DNA of 64,000 nt, taken from assembly GCF_001675045.1 (NCBI RefSeq), contig NZ_LYPA01000029.1, positions 1 to 64,000 on the forward strand, given 5' to 3'. Below the pieces are notes generated by a model, which was given only the letters and a program-made list of their open reading frames with translations, was not told the origin of the DNA and searched no databases. Shown one piece after another: positions 42,613 through 53,900 of this stretch; position 1 is the first letter of the stretch; each line of letters opens with the position of its first letter. Source of the DNA: Paenibacillus oryzae (GTDB lineage: Bacteria > Bacillota > Bacilli > Paenibacillales > Paenibacillaceae). A program made the translations under genes and the position numbers.

Positions 42613-45600
42613 ATGCGGTCATTAGGAATTTTCCGTCGAGGGAAAAAAAGCCTGTCACTGCTGATTATGATCAGTTTGTTGGCAGCGCTTTTTCCGTTCC
42701 GGCAATCCCAAATCGCGGAAGGCGCTTCGCAGCCGGCTGACAAGGAGGTATGGGTCGGCCAGGCGAAGCTGGGAAATCAGAGTGTTTCGCCAGACAATAT
42801 GTTTATTAACTTTGTCAATAACGTGCCTGGTTTTTCGTATGAGCAGGGCGGCGTCGATACCGCTGGACTAGCTATCGGCACAATGCGAATGCGCAAGGGC
42901 GGCTGGATTGAACTGACAATCGATATTGGCGCCAATGAACAGCTGAAGCAGCTTGCCGCAAGCGGTCAGGCTGAGGTGGAGATGGGCTGGGCCAATTTAT
43001 ACTGGTCCGAGGAAGGTTTTCCCAAATACAACTATCAGGGAACCGATGCTAGTATGTCTGTAATAACAAATGGAGTAGAACAAGAATTGTTGCATGGAAG
43101 AGCTTGGGACGGAGGCATTGGATCTCGTTCGGTCACAGCTGATCTCAAACCTAACTCCATCATAAAAATCAGGGTGGAGGGCATCCGGGATCACATCGCA
43201 GAAAAGCCGGTGGGCACTGATAGGATGTATGTCCGCTTTAAAGATACGAAAGCCCCCGTTTTATCAAGCTACAGCTTCACTGGAGACGGATTGCAGCGCT
43301 GGAATGAAAACGTCTCGCAGCAGGAGCTATACGTCAAAAAAGACGAAAAAATTGATCTGACCTACCGCTTCAGCGAACCGGTGCGGCCAAGCGAGGTTAT
43401 CGCTGGAGCCTCCAATCCTGTGACGGACGCGTTTCTGAGACATCCTCTGTTCGTCAATACCGCTGGGACAGGGCTGCCTGCTCAAGAGCAGCAGCAATAT
43501 CTGGTCAATCAGCAATACACTTCAACCGCGGCCAGCCTGGCCAAATATTATACCAATATTACCTATCGCTACACGGGAATTATTTATCATAACAGCGGCA
43601 ACCTGCCGGTTGAGCCTGGTCTGACGGCGCCGACAAACAACAATCCCGGCGAATCTCTATACGAGAAGTTTCAGGCAGCAGAATATGTAGATGCTGCGGG
43701 CAATGCAGCCAGAATAGACTTTACAACCTTAAGGCCCAACGACAGCAGCGATCCTTATTTGCAAGGCAAAGCCGTTAATGATCCCTTCAACTATGATGAG
43801 GGCGGTTTCCGGATTATCGTGGATGCAGTTCGTCCGAAATATACGAAAACCGGAAATGGCATTCAGCCCGAAATTTTGACAGGCGTAACGGTCAATAACA
43901 ACGATGTTATGTACTTTTTGGTGCAATTTAGCGAGGAGGTTGTGCCTTGGCGCAATCACAATTCCTCCTGGGAGGCCAAGGATACCTATTTATTGTTCAA
44001 TAACGGCATGAAGGCCTACTATGAGTCAGGCTCCGGTACAGACAAATGGCTGTTCAAAATTGTGCTGGAGGATGATAAGACGCTGGAAACGCCGCTTCTG
44101 AAGGTTATAGAGCTTGCTCATAATAGCAAGCCCTCCGATACACTGGTGCTTCAGGACTATGCGGGAAATCTGCTTCTGCAGCCAGCCAATTACAAAGGTA
44201 TTCATACAGACGGCAATGAGACTTATATGGACTCTACCATTGACTGGGCCAATTTGATGATCGACAATACGCCCCCGACGATTCAATTCTTTTTCGAGGC
44301 GGGCGGGGCCAGCAATAATACTTACCAGCGCAATGGCAAAGCAACCATTGCCGCAGACGATTCCGATATTCTTGTGCCGCCTCTAGATCCCGATAATCCG
44401 GGGGTTATGCTGCCCAGCCGGGGCATCTATCGTCCGTCCAATATGACAGGAGCTTCTGCGCCGACGGTGGGCCTGGTTTATTACATTTGGAGCCAAAGTG
44501 CAGAAAATCCCTTTGACTCCAAGGCGGCTGACAACTATGCGGCAATCAAACGTTATTCCCTTACTGGAAAGCAGCCGCGCGAGGACTTGTACAAATCAGC
44601 GGAGGATGCAGAGAAATTTGCATCGCTTAATTTGGCTGTTGCCAATAACAAAACCAATATGATAGCTCCGCCGGATGAAGCGCTGCTGGCCGACAACAGC
44701 GGCATCTGGTATCTGCATGCATGGACGGCGGACATGACCTGGGATTCGGCGCGCGAGCTGGCCCAATATGAAAAAATGAAGTCCTATATTACAACAAATC
44801 CGGTCCAATATCAGGCGTGGAAGGATGAGCAAGGCGGCTCGGAGGCTGATCAAACGGCTTACGCCAATGCAAAGGCGCTTGCTGCCGTAGGCGATTACGC
44901 CAATCTTGATCTGTGGAAGCTAAGCGACTTTATGCAGGAGGATTCCAACTGGACGTACGGGTTAACCCCGTTTCTGCTTGACAATAAAGCGCCAGCGGTG
45001 GATTTCACCAATATTGACGGCAATTCAACAGCGGAAGCGGTTGTTTCCGTAAAGATTGCCGATCCTCACAGCGGCCTGCAAAATGCCTATTTTCAATTTG
45101 CAAAAGCCGGAGAAGCGACAAGCGAAGCAGCGTGGCAAGCGCTCGCGGTAGATGGGAATGGAGAGGCGTCCATCTCGACGCTCAACCAGATACCTGAGGA
45201 TGGGAAATATACCCTCCACGTGCGCGCTTCTGACAAGGCTGGCAATATGCTGAACACCTTCCTGGCGGAAACCATTATTGTCGATTCGTCATCTATCGTC
45301 AAAGCGGCATTTTTACCAGATAGCAATTCTGCTTACGAGCAGAAGCATGATATTAAGTTTTATTTAAGCGGGCTGGAGCCGGAAAGCGTGGCTTACGCCT
45401 GGTCATCCAGTATCAATCGTCCCACATCGGAGTCCGCCTATAAAACCGTTACTGCCAGCGTTTATCGGCAGGCTGGAGAGGAAGGCATTATAATCGTTTC
45501 TCCCTCAGGCGGCGGAGAATACGAATATGACTTGTCGTCGCAGGACGCTTACAGCGGCCAGCAGTATGTGCACGTTGTTGTAAATCCCGGTGCGGAAGAC

Positions 45601-47925
45601 CGGATTTATACGTATTCCAAAGTCTATTATTTCGACAACGAGCCTCCTGTGGTCGGATTTAGCCGCAACGGCGTAGCTTATCCGCAGGAAAGCCATGAGG
45701 TAACTGTTACGATAGCGGAAGAGGCAGGGCGGGCCGCCGTTGCACTCCGCCAGTACCAGTGGGTGGCTGACGGCGCGCCGGCGCCTGATCCTTTAACGGG
45801 TGGATGGCTCGGACTGCCATTGGACGGCAAGGTCATCCTTGACGCCAAGGAATGGCTGAACCCCGGTGAAACCGCCAATTATCGTCTTTACGTTCTGGCA
45901 GGCGATGCCGCTGGCAACCAGACCGTAGCCTCCACAGAGCTGTTCAGCATTTCACTGGCTGATTCCTCTACTCCGTCGGGCGGCTCGGCTAACCTGATTT
46001 ATATGTACGGCGATGAGACAGACGGTTATACAGGCATTATCAATCTTAACTTGGACACGCCGGACAAAAAGGGATATGAATATTCCTTGTCGACCAACGG
46101 GGGCCAAAACTGGAGCAAATGGCAGCCTTACACCAACTTTATCTCCACAAAGCTTCCTTCCAGCGTCATCGCGCTGCTTGATATGAAGATCAAGTATCGG
46201 GTGAACGGAGGCGAAGGCGGCGACCCTGTAGACCTGCAATTCCAGCAGCTGTCCGAGACGGAGCCGGTCTATGCGCTGGCGACTGCAAACACGGTTAAAC
46301 CAGTGAGCTCGACAACCGGCGTCAACATAGAAATCAAGGCGCCGCTTGGCATTCGCGTCAAAGCTGCGGAGGATAATCCGCCTTCCGGTCTGGAGCAAAT
46401 GGGCAGCTCGTTCAAGGTTCGGGAGAATGGGTATTACGCCTTTAATTTGACGGACTTGGCTAACCCGAGCCGTACAGGCAAGCTTTATATTGCAATTGGC
46501 AATATAGACGATACGCCGCCAATCGGCAGCATTTATTATATGAGCACGACTCCAACAAACGGAAATGCGGTTGTTAAGCTGGAGTCCAACGAACCGGTTA
46601 CGGTTTTGAACAACAGCGGACGCAATACGTACACCTTTACGGAAAACGGCAGCTTTACCTTCCAGTTTGCAGATGAAGCCGGAAATATCGCCGAGCAAAC
46701 CGCAACAGTTAGCCACATCGACAAAACGCCGCCTAATGTGCGCATTGTCAGAAGCTATCAATACGGCATGGGAAGCGATCAGACCTTTGGCACCATTGAA
46801 AATAACCAAGGCGAGATCATTGCGGCTAACGGCGTTGTGCTTTCCGTTGAAAAGTCCGACCCGGCTGGAAAAGACTTTAATGTCGTGGGCGGCTCCAGTA
46901 CGTTGACGATTACAAAAAATGGAGCCTACTCCTTTGCCATCAGCGACACCTATGGGAATACAACCCTGGTCAATGAATCAATAACACATTTAATTGCCAA
47001 TGGTCCTGAGCCCGCGCACATTGAATACAGCTTTGTTGATGAAGACGGCAATGAGCTGTCCGAGGACCAAATCGTGACGATTGACGGCAAGCGTTATGCC
47101 AAAGGCAAGCAGCGGCTGACTATTTCCGGACAAACGGAGTCTCATAATCCTGTCTTTCTGGGAACCAGGCCGTCACGCGACGATGCAGGTCAATATACCA
47201 ACCGCATTAGTGATGCGGAAGGCCGCTATTCCTTTACCCGAGTGGTGGAAGGCAATGGCTCCGTAACGATTGCGCTGGTCGACCTGATCGGCAATGTCGG
47301 AAAGGCCTCCGCTGTTGTGGAGGGGCTGGACAACACTGCGCCGGAGATTAGCTTGAAGAGCAGCTTTGCAGGCATCCTTCAGAACCAGGCCAATTTTGAT
47401 GCCAAGGTTGATCTTGGCGGCTATACGGTTACTGACAACGTATCCGCACCGGAAAATATCAAGGTGACGGTATCCGGACTTGATTTGTCCAAAACGGGAC
47501 GTCAAAGCGTTACTTATACCGCCGTCGATCAGGTCGGCAATTCGGCGACTGCCGTACAGGATGTTTATGTGCTGGCGGCTGACGGAATCCGGATTTTCGC
47601 CAACGACAGGCTGATCTCTTCTTCGCTCGGCGAAACCGCTATTTTTGATACGAACAAGCTTACGTTTAACATCAGCGGCTTTGACAAAATGAAGGTGGGC
47701 GGCGTTGACATGATCAACCAGCGCGGTACCTACGATGTGTTCTACCAGTCCGGGCTGTATCGGGAGGGTCAGATGAAGAGTATTGCAACCAAGCTGACCT
47801 ATGCAGAGCTGACTTCCAAAAACTTTACCGTCGCTTTCCCGAAAGCCGGCTGGTACACCATCATCGTTCGAAATCAGGAGCGCGAGCGCGAATATGCAAC
47901 ATTTTTTGTCAGCTCGGTGAAATAG
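42613..47925 (+). CDS. Giant exported Ig-like protein (1770 aa), no anchor
   Basis: Signal peptide about 1-38 (FRRGKKSLSLLIMISLLAALFPF). The rest is beta-rich with many bacterial Ig-like modules marked by DxAGN or D-x-x-GN turns (RASDKAGNMLN, VLAGDAAGNQT, FADEAGNIAEQ, VDLIGNVGK) and a DUF5011-like module (TVTDNVSAPENIKV ... VTYTAVDQVGNSATA) near the C-terminus. No SLH, LPXTG or membrane tail is present, so it is either released or held by partners. The ATG at 42613 has AGGGGAAAAG upstream. It is followed 34 bp later by the SLH giant. Function unknown; likely adhesive or matrix scaffold. Confidence 0.75.
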   Translation: MRSLGIFRRGKKSLSLLIMISLLAALFPFRQSQIAEGASQPADKEVWVGQAKLGNQSVSPDNMFINFVNNVPGFSYEQGGVDTAGLAIGTMRMRKGGWIELTIDIGANEQLKQLAASGQAEVEMGWANLYWSEEGFPKYNYQGTDASMSVITNGVEQELLHGRAWDGGIGSRSVTADLKPNSIIKIRVEGIRDHIAEKPVGTDRMYVRFKDTKAPVLSSYSFTGDGLQRWNENVSQQELYVKKDEKIDLTYRFSEPVRPSEVIAGASNPVTDAFLRHPLFVNTAGTGLPAQEQQQYLVNQQYTSTAASLAKYYTNITYRYTGIIYHNSGNLPVEPGLTAPTNNNPGESLYEKFQAAEYVDAAGNAARIDFTTLRPNDSSDPYLQGKAVNDPFNYDEGGFRIIVDAVRPKYTKTGNGIQPEILTGVTVNNNDVMYFLVQFSEEVVPWRNHNSSWEAKDTYLLFNNGMKAYYESGSGTDKWLFKIVLEDDKTLETPLLKVIELAHNSKPSDTLVLQDYAGNLLLQPANYKGIHTDGNETYMDSTIDWANLMIDNTPPTIQFFFEAGGASNNTYQRNGKATIAADDSDILVPPLDPDNPGVMLPSRGIYRPSNMTGASAPTVGLVYYIWSQSAENPFDSKAADNYAAIKRYSLTGKQPREDLYKSAEDAEKFASLNLAVANNKTNMIAPPDEALLADNSGIWYLHAWTADMTWDSARELAQYEKMKSYITTNPVQYQAWKDEQGGSEADQTAYANAKALAAVGDYANLDLWKLSDFMQEDSNWTYGLTPFLLDNKAPAVDFTNIDGNSTAEAVVSVKIADPHSGLQNAYFQFAKAGEATSEAAWQALAVDGNGEASISTLNQIPEDGKYTLHVRASDKAGNMLNTFLAETIIVDSSSIVKAAFLPDSNSAYEQKHDIKFYLSGLEPESVAYAWSSSINRPTSESAYKTVTASVYRQAGEEGIIIVSPSGGGEYEYDLSSQDAYSGQQYVHVVVNPGAEDRIYTYSKVYYFDNEPPVVGFSRNGVAYPQESHEVTVTIAEEAGRAAVALRQYQWVADGAPAPDPLTGGWLGLPLDGKVILDAKEWLNPGETANYRLYVLAGDAAGNQTVASTELFSISLADSSTPSGGSANLIYMYGDETDGYTGIINLNLDTPDKKGYEYSLSTNGGQNWSKWQPYTNFISTKLPSSVIALLDMKIKYRVNGGEGGDPVDLQFQQLSETEPVYALATANTVKPVSSTTGVNIEIKAPLGIRVKAAEDNPPSGLEQMGSSFKVRENGYYAFNLTDLANPSRTGKLYIAIGNIDDTPPIGSIYYMSTTPTNGNAVVKLESNEPVTVLNNSGRNTYTFTENGSFTFQFADEAGNIAEQTATVSHIDKTPPNVRIVRSYQYGMGSDQTFGTIENNQGEIIAANGVVLSVEKSDPAGKDFNVVGGSSTLTITKNGAYSFAISDTYGNTTLVNESITHLIANGPEPAHIEYSFVDEDGNELSEDQIVTIDGKRYAKGKQRLTISGQTESHNPVFLGTRPSRDDAGQYTNRISDAEGRYSFTRVVEGNGSVTIALVDLIGNVGKASAVVEGLDNTAPEISLKSSFAGILQNQANFDAKVDLGGYTVTDNVSAPENIKVTVSGLDLSKTGRQSVTYTAVDQVGNSATAVQDVYVLAADGIRIFANDRLISSSLGETAIFDTNKLTFNISGFDKMKVGGVDMINQRGTYDVFYQSGLYREGQMKSIATKLTYAELTSKNFTVAFPKAGWYTIIVRNQEREREYATFFVSSVK

Positions 47926-47959
47926 GTTTATGCAAGGCTTTAAAAACGGAGGTGCTCAT

Positions 47960-50900
47960 GTGAAGCTGGCAAAAAAGACATTCCTTTCACTTCTTATATT
48001 TATCGTATTTATAACGACGCACGGAGGCGCCATTACGTACGCCATCGAGCAGGCGACTGCGCCAAACACAACGGAATTATCCAATGGCTTTATCAAAATT
48101 GCGGTCGATAATGCTACCGGACGGTTTGGCATCCGGACAGTAGACGGACAGCCCGTTCGCAAGAACGATAATAACGTAAATATGCTATTTAGAGGTGACA
48201 ATCCCGAAACGTCGTTTACGACGTTTCGGATTGACGGCACGGACTATATTTTCGGCAATCCCTACAAATTTGCAGTCAATTTTGTATCGGAGATTACTAA
48301 GCCGGTTATTGTCAACAATTCCAACGGCACAAAGCAGATTGAAACCGTCTGGTCGATAAAAGGGGTTCGGATCAAGCAGGTTTTGATGCTCTATTCCAAT
48401 AACGCAGACCTGGTCAACGCAGGCAATGTCAATGTGCGTTACGAGGTTCAGAACAACAGCGGAGCTCAGGTTGAGCTAGGCTCGCGTATTTTGCTCGACA
48501 CGATGGTGGGCGGAAATGACGGTCCTGAATTTCAAATCGGGACCGCCTACCGCGCTCCGCTGACGGCAGAGCGTAGGCTGGTGCATGATCCCGCTGCCAT
48601 CGGCGTTCCGGAGGAGGACATTGCCTATTACAAGCTGCCCCCTTATTGGGTCATGAGGGATAAGCTGGATTTGACCAATGCATTGGCAACCAATGTGACG
48701 GCCTACGGCTTCAACAATTTTTCAGAGGGCTATACCAATATTGTCGATGAGATGATTGTTGGCCACTGGAACGGCTTGGCTAATACGAAATGGGACTATA
48801 CCGTAAATCGCAATCTTGATTTTACCCGCGATACCAATGACTATGGCTCGGCGGATTCGGCGGTGGCTTTCTATTGGAACCCGAAAACCCTTGCCAAAGG
48901 CGGATCAAAAACATTTGAGACGGTATACGGGCTGGGCGAGATTGTTGCGCCTGACAAAGTGTTTTCCATTCGTTTTCTGGACCCCGTCATGCAGCTTGGC
49001 ACAACGGAGGACGGAAACGCTTATGCGGATGAAGGCATCTTCGATATCACAGCCGAAATTGAAAATTTGCCATCCTTTAATATGGAGCACAGCAATATTA
49101 CGTACAGAATGGAGCTGCAAAGCGGGCTCGATTTTGTGGCATTAGATAACACAGGCAAAATTATACGCAACGATGACGGCACAGCTAAGACGGAAGCCGT
49201 TCGATATAAGGAGCAGGCTTTACCCAAGCCCGCTACGCTTGAAGAGGCGGCTCAGGGCATTATTCCTAAATACCAGCCGGGCGATACGATAACCGTCAAC
49301 TTTAAGGTTAAGGCCAAGGGGCGTCCATGGCCGACAACAAAGCAATACATGCTGACCGCCAGCAGCCCCGAAACAAGAGCGAAGCTGAGTAAAGAGCAGC
49401 CGCAAGTGGAGCCGAAGAAAGAGTCAGAAGAAGGGGCGGAAGAAGAGGGAGAATTGCCTCCCGTGCATGAAGGCATTCAGGCGGAATTTGCCTCTACTAA
49501 AACCAACTTTATATTGCTTCCAGCTATTGGGGAAGCCAAAGCAACCTACGTGTATGGACTTTCCCCCGGGGAAGCTTACCGGACCGACGAAAAATACATT
49601 ACGCTGAATCTGTCTAACATTGAGGCGTATACAACGAGCGGTGCACAAGGAAATCCGAATTTTGATCTTTATCTGGAGGAAACGGTCACAGGCAAGCGCT
49701 ACAAGGTGCCGGTTGCCGATTCGGTTATCATTCAACCCACGGATGACGGTTCTACCGGCGATATGATCATTACGTATCGCGGCGGCGACCTGGTGGATGC
49801 AAACGGCGATGTGCTGGAGACGGGCCTTGGGCCCGAGCTGCCGCTTGGCGAATACAAGGTAGAAATAGATTACAAGAACGATACTCCGAGTAATGCCCGG
49901 GGTGGTGCCGGGAGCGAGGGCGATACCGAGGGTGAAACCGGAGGCGAAAACGAGGGCGAAGACGAGGAAGACGCGGAGCGTGACGCCATGTTTGATATCA
50001 CGACCTCCCAGACCTTCCTGGTGACGGACAATGAGGACGCTCGTGTTCGCAACGCCAACCTGCTTGTTGTTTACAAGCAGACCGTGAACTTGACGCTGGT
50101 GCCTTTGTCGGCAGGCGAGGACGATCTGAAGGATATCAACGATGTTATGTACCATAAGCCGTTTGCGCCAGGCGGCTCGCTGGCAGCGGCAAAAACAGCG
50201 ATGGTTCCTGCGCTTTCCAAGATGGCTATTGCCAGCCGTCTGGTCGATCCCGACCTGGAAGTGGATTCGCTGTTTGTGAACTCGACTACAAATACAGAAA
50301 TGCTGAAGGATTTCCCGCTTTACAATTATCGCGCCTTTTCCTCAGAGGAGGAGATGGAGGCATTTTTCGAGGATCGCGAGGATCGGGAAGCGCTTGTTAC
50401 GATCGAAGGCATGATCAAGCAAATCGGCAAGGGTGAGGATTTGCAGGCTGTCGTGGATACCTCGACAGAGCCCGCGATTATTAACGGAGCCGTTAATTAT
50501 CAAGGCAAGGATCTTGTGTTCGTAAGGGGCGGACTTGAAATTTTTGGCTCCAAATACGATACGATTCCGCTTATGGATACCTTGTTCGTCAAAGGCGACG
50601 GTACGCTTAGCGTAGCGGGCAGCGGCTTTGTGTTCCATCGAGGCGAGTGGACGCTGGATTTCTACAACGGCTTCCAGAAAAGCATGGAGCGTGCGGAAGA
50701 AGACGATGATGACGACGAGGAAGAGGAAGAGGAAGAAGAGGAAGGCGATGAAGACGAAAACGACAATCCGGAGGATGATACGCTCAACGGCTCGCTTTCC
50801 TGGGCGCAGGGCAATATCGGATCCCGTCTGAATCCGATGCGTCAGGTGATGGTTGAGGATGTGTACTTTAATCGTCACTCCTTGTTTGCGACATTGCCCC

Positions 50901-53900
50901 TGTCGCTTGGCGGCTTTACCTTCCAGTTTAATGATTTTATTCTGCGTGAAGGGGGCTTGTCCTTTGGCGGCAGCATTTCCTTCAAGGTTGTTGATGCAGA
51001 AATCAAGGACGTTATTTTCAATAATAAAGGCTTTGTTGGAGTAGAAGCCGACCTTAAATTCGAATTAAACAAAGAGATGGGGCTTCTTAAGCCTGATAGC
51101 AAAGCCGAGGGTGTAAACGGCGAGCTGAACATTGTCCATTATCAACAGGCGGTGCAAGGAAAAAACAACTATTACGGCCTGAAGTTTGGCGCAGAGCTAA
51201 GCAATATGATGGAGGTCGAAGTTGAATTTGCCTTGAAAAAGGTAGATGACGGGCGGATTCTACCCGATGTTATCGCCTTCGGAACGTCACTGCCCAAACC
51301 GGGAGTGCTCATTACCGGCGCAACCTATTTGACCAAAATTCGCGGAGCTATCCGGGAGCTGGCAGATACGATCGCAGGCGGCTCCAAGGATGATCCATTC
51401 CCGCTGACGCTGGAGGCCGGAGTATCGCTCCGTTTCGGAATTGCGCCAGCATACCATTATGGCGATATCGACCTGACGCTGAAGCGGACGGGCATCAAAA
51501 TTGTCGGCAAAATGGATTTTTCGACCAGTCCCAATGGCGATAACTTGATGCCGATGATTACCGAAGCGCTTCTGGAGGCGCAATGGGTCAAGCCTTGGTT
51601 TGTAAGACTTCAGGCCGAGGTTGATATTATGGGCTGGGATGTCATTATTGGCAAGGCCGGCATATTCGTAGGACAAAATCTGGAGAAAAACAGAATTGAT
51701 TTTGAAGGCTTTGTCAGCTCCAAAATCCAGGTTCCGAGCGGAGTTCCGATAGTTGGCGGCATGCCGCTGTCCGGTGTCTACTTCGGTCTGAATAACGACA
51801 AGGTTTGGGGAAGCGTCAGCATTTTGTTTATTTCGCTGGGCGTAACCTATTATTGGGGCGGAGGAATTGAATTTGGCACATCCGGAGAAGGGTTGCCGGA
51901 AGGTCTGATTCATATGGTTGTCGAAGACCCCGAAAAAGGCTCTCAGCTAGTTGTTATTGGACAAGGCATCGAAACGGTAGCAACCTCCTGGCTTACGCCG
52001 GAGAACGACAATCAAGAAATTGTATACCGTGAACTGGGCAACGGAGTAACGATGATTGACCAGGGCACGCTTGATATCGGAATCGGCGGCATTACAACAA
52101 GCAACGGCGGCCGCGTCCACAATATTCCGGTAAACCGGATTAATGGCAGCGCGTTGATCGAGGTGTCGTATGACGGGCCTGACGCGCCGGAATTGTCCAT
52201 CAAGGACAGCACGGGCAAGGCATATCCGATTGTTATAGACAACACGAATACCAACCCGCAGGCTAATGCCTTTACCCAATGGATACCTGCGGCGGCAGCC
52301 AGCGATGGCGTAGACGCCTACAAGCTGTACATCATGGTGCCGGAGTCAAAAGTGAAATCAGGAACCGCGGCATGGAAGCTGACCTCGGAGACGCCGGTTG
52401 AGACTAAGCTGTTGTCGGTGCCGAGTCTGCCGGAGCTGACCAATGTTGAGTTGAGCAAGGATGCGGCAAACAGCAATCAATTTACCGCTTCCTGGAAGGT
52501 GAGCAATCCGAGCGAAGGCGATACTATTAATTTGTATTTGACCAAGGACTCCGTCGTTGAGCCGCCAGCCGCTTCCGACGACGTAGCAGCGCCTGGCGAT
52601 CCGGGCGTACTCATTGCCGGAAATATTCCGGTTGCGGAAAATGGCGAGGGCAGCTATACCATCGACGTAACCCAAGTATCTATGCTGGGAGATGTCGAGG
52701 ATATTCGTGGCTTATTGCAGCAGGGCAATTATTATTTGCGGGCGGAGCTGAAGTCGGATGCTACCTATGGCACAATGACCTCGACGCAGCGCTTTGAGAT
52801 CATTGACCCGCTTGCTCCGGTCAAGGTGAGCAATGTCGAGGTGAAGGCAGCCGGCAACGGCATGTTCTCCCTGTCCTTCAAGCCTGCGGACAAAAAAGCA
52901 GGGCATGAAGGCTATGAGCACAGTTATTCCATTTTTGCCGAAACCATGCAGGGAGACAAGCTTGCTTCCTATGACAGCTTCGGCGAGCTGCTCTTTACCG
53001 AGGAGGAGCTGGCTCCTTATTGGAACGCTGCATCCGGACGCTATGAAGGGATTATGGTTGGAGGCTGGACTTCTGTTTCGGCGAGCGATGAAAGCGCCGG
53101 AGAGAAGCATGTAGGTCTGGAGCCAGGCTACAAATATAGCATTTCAGTAACGGCAGCCGTTAAACCGCCGATAGAAGCGGATAAAAACGAAAACTATCAT
53201 TTTGCGGAATCTGTGGCGAGCTCGCTTACGCTATTGCCTGTTCCGTCCAATCCGAAGCTGCGCCTGGCTTCGTCCGGGTCATTCGGCTCCAAGCTGGAGC
53301 TGCTGACCAATCAGACTTCCCAAAGTATCTCGGTTGTATCCGATCAGCCTAATGTAGAGGTTGAGGCCTTTATTGGAGGGGAATCGCTGGGCGTTGCCAA
53401 GCTTGCCAATACTGCGGGCGGCAGCGCAGGAACATTAACCTTTGACCAGTTCAAGACAGACGGCACTTATGCAGTCGAACTGATGGCTACTAACACGGTT
53501 ACAAAGGACAGAAGAATTTCCCTGTTGTATCTGACAGTGGATACCCTTGCACCCGTATTGTATATCTCGCAGCCGGAGACAGGGGTGCGTACAAGCAATG
53601 GTTACATTCAGGTATCGGGGCAAACCAGCAATGACGCCAATCTGACGGTTGGAGGCACAGCTGTGCCAATTGACCGCAATGGAGACGGAACGTTCAGCGC
53701 TTCTATCCCCGTTGCTTCCAAGGAACCAACGGTTGATCTGGTGTTTGTGGCCCGCGATGATGCGGGGAACGAAAACCGGGCAGTTGTGACCATTACCAAC
53801 GACAGCTTTGAAGCTCCTGTTGGACTTGTGCCGCGCTCCATAACCCTCGCGCCGGGTGAACAGCGCAAGGTGGAGGCTGTACTGCGTTATCCAAACGGCA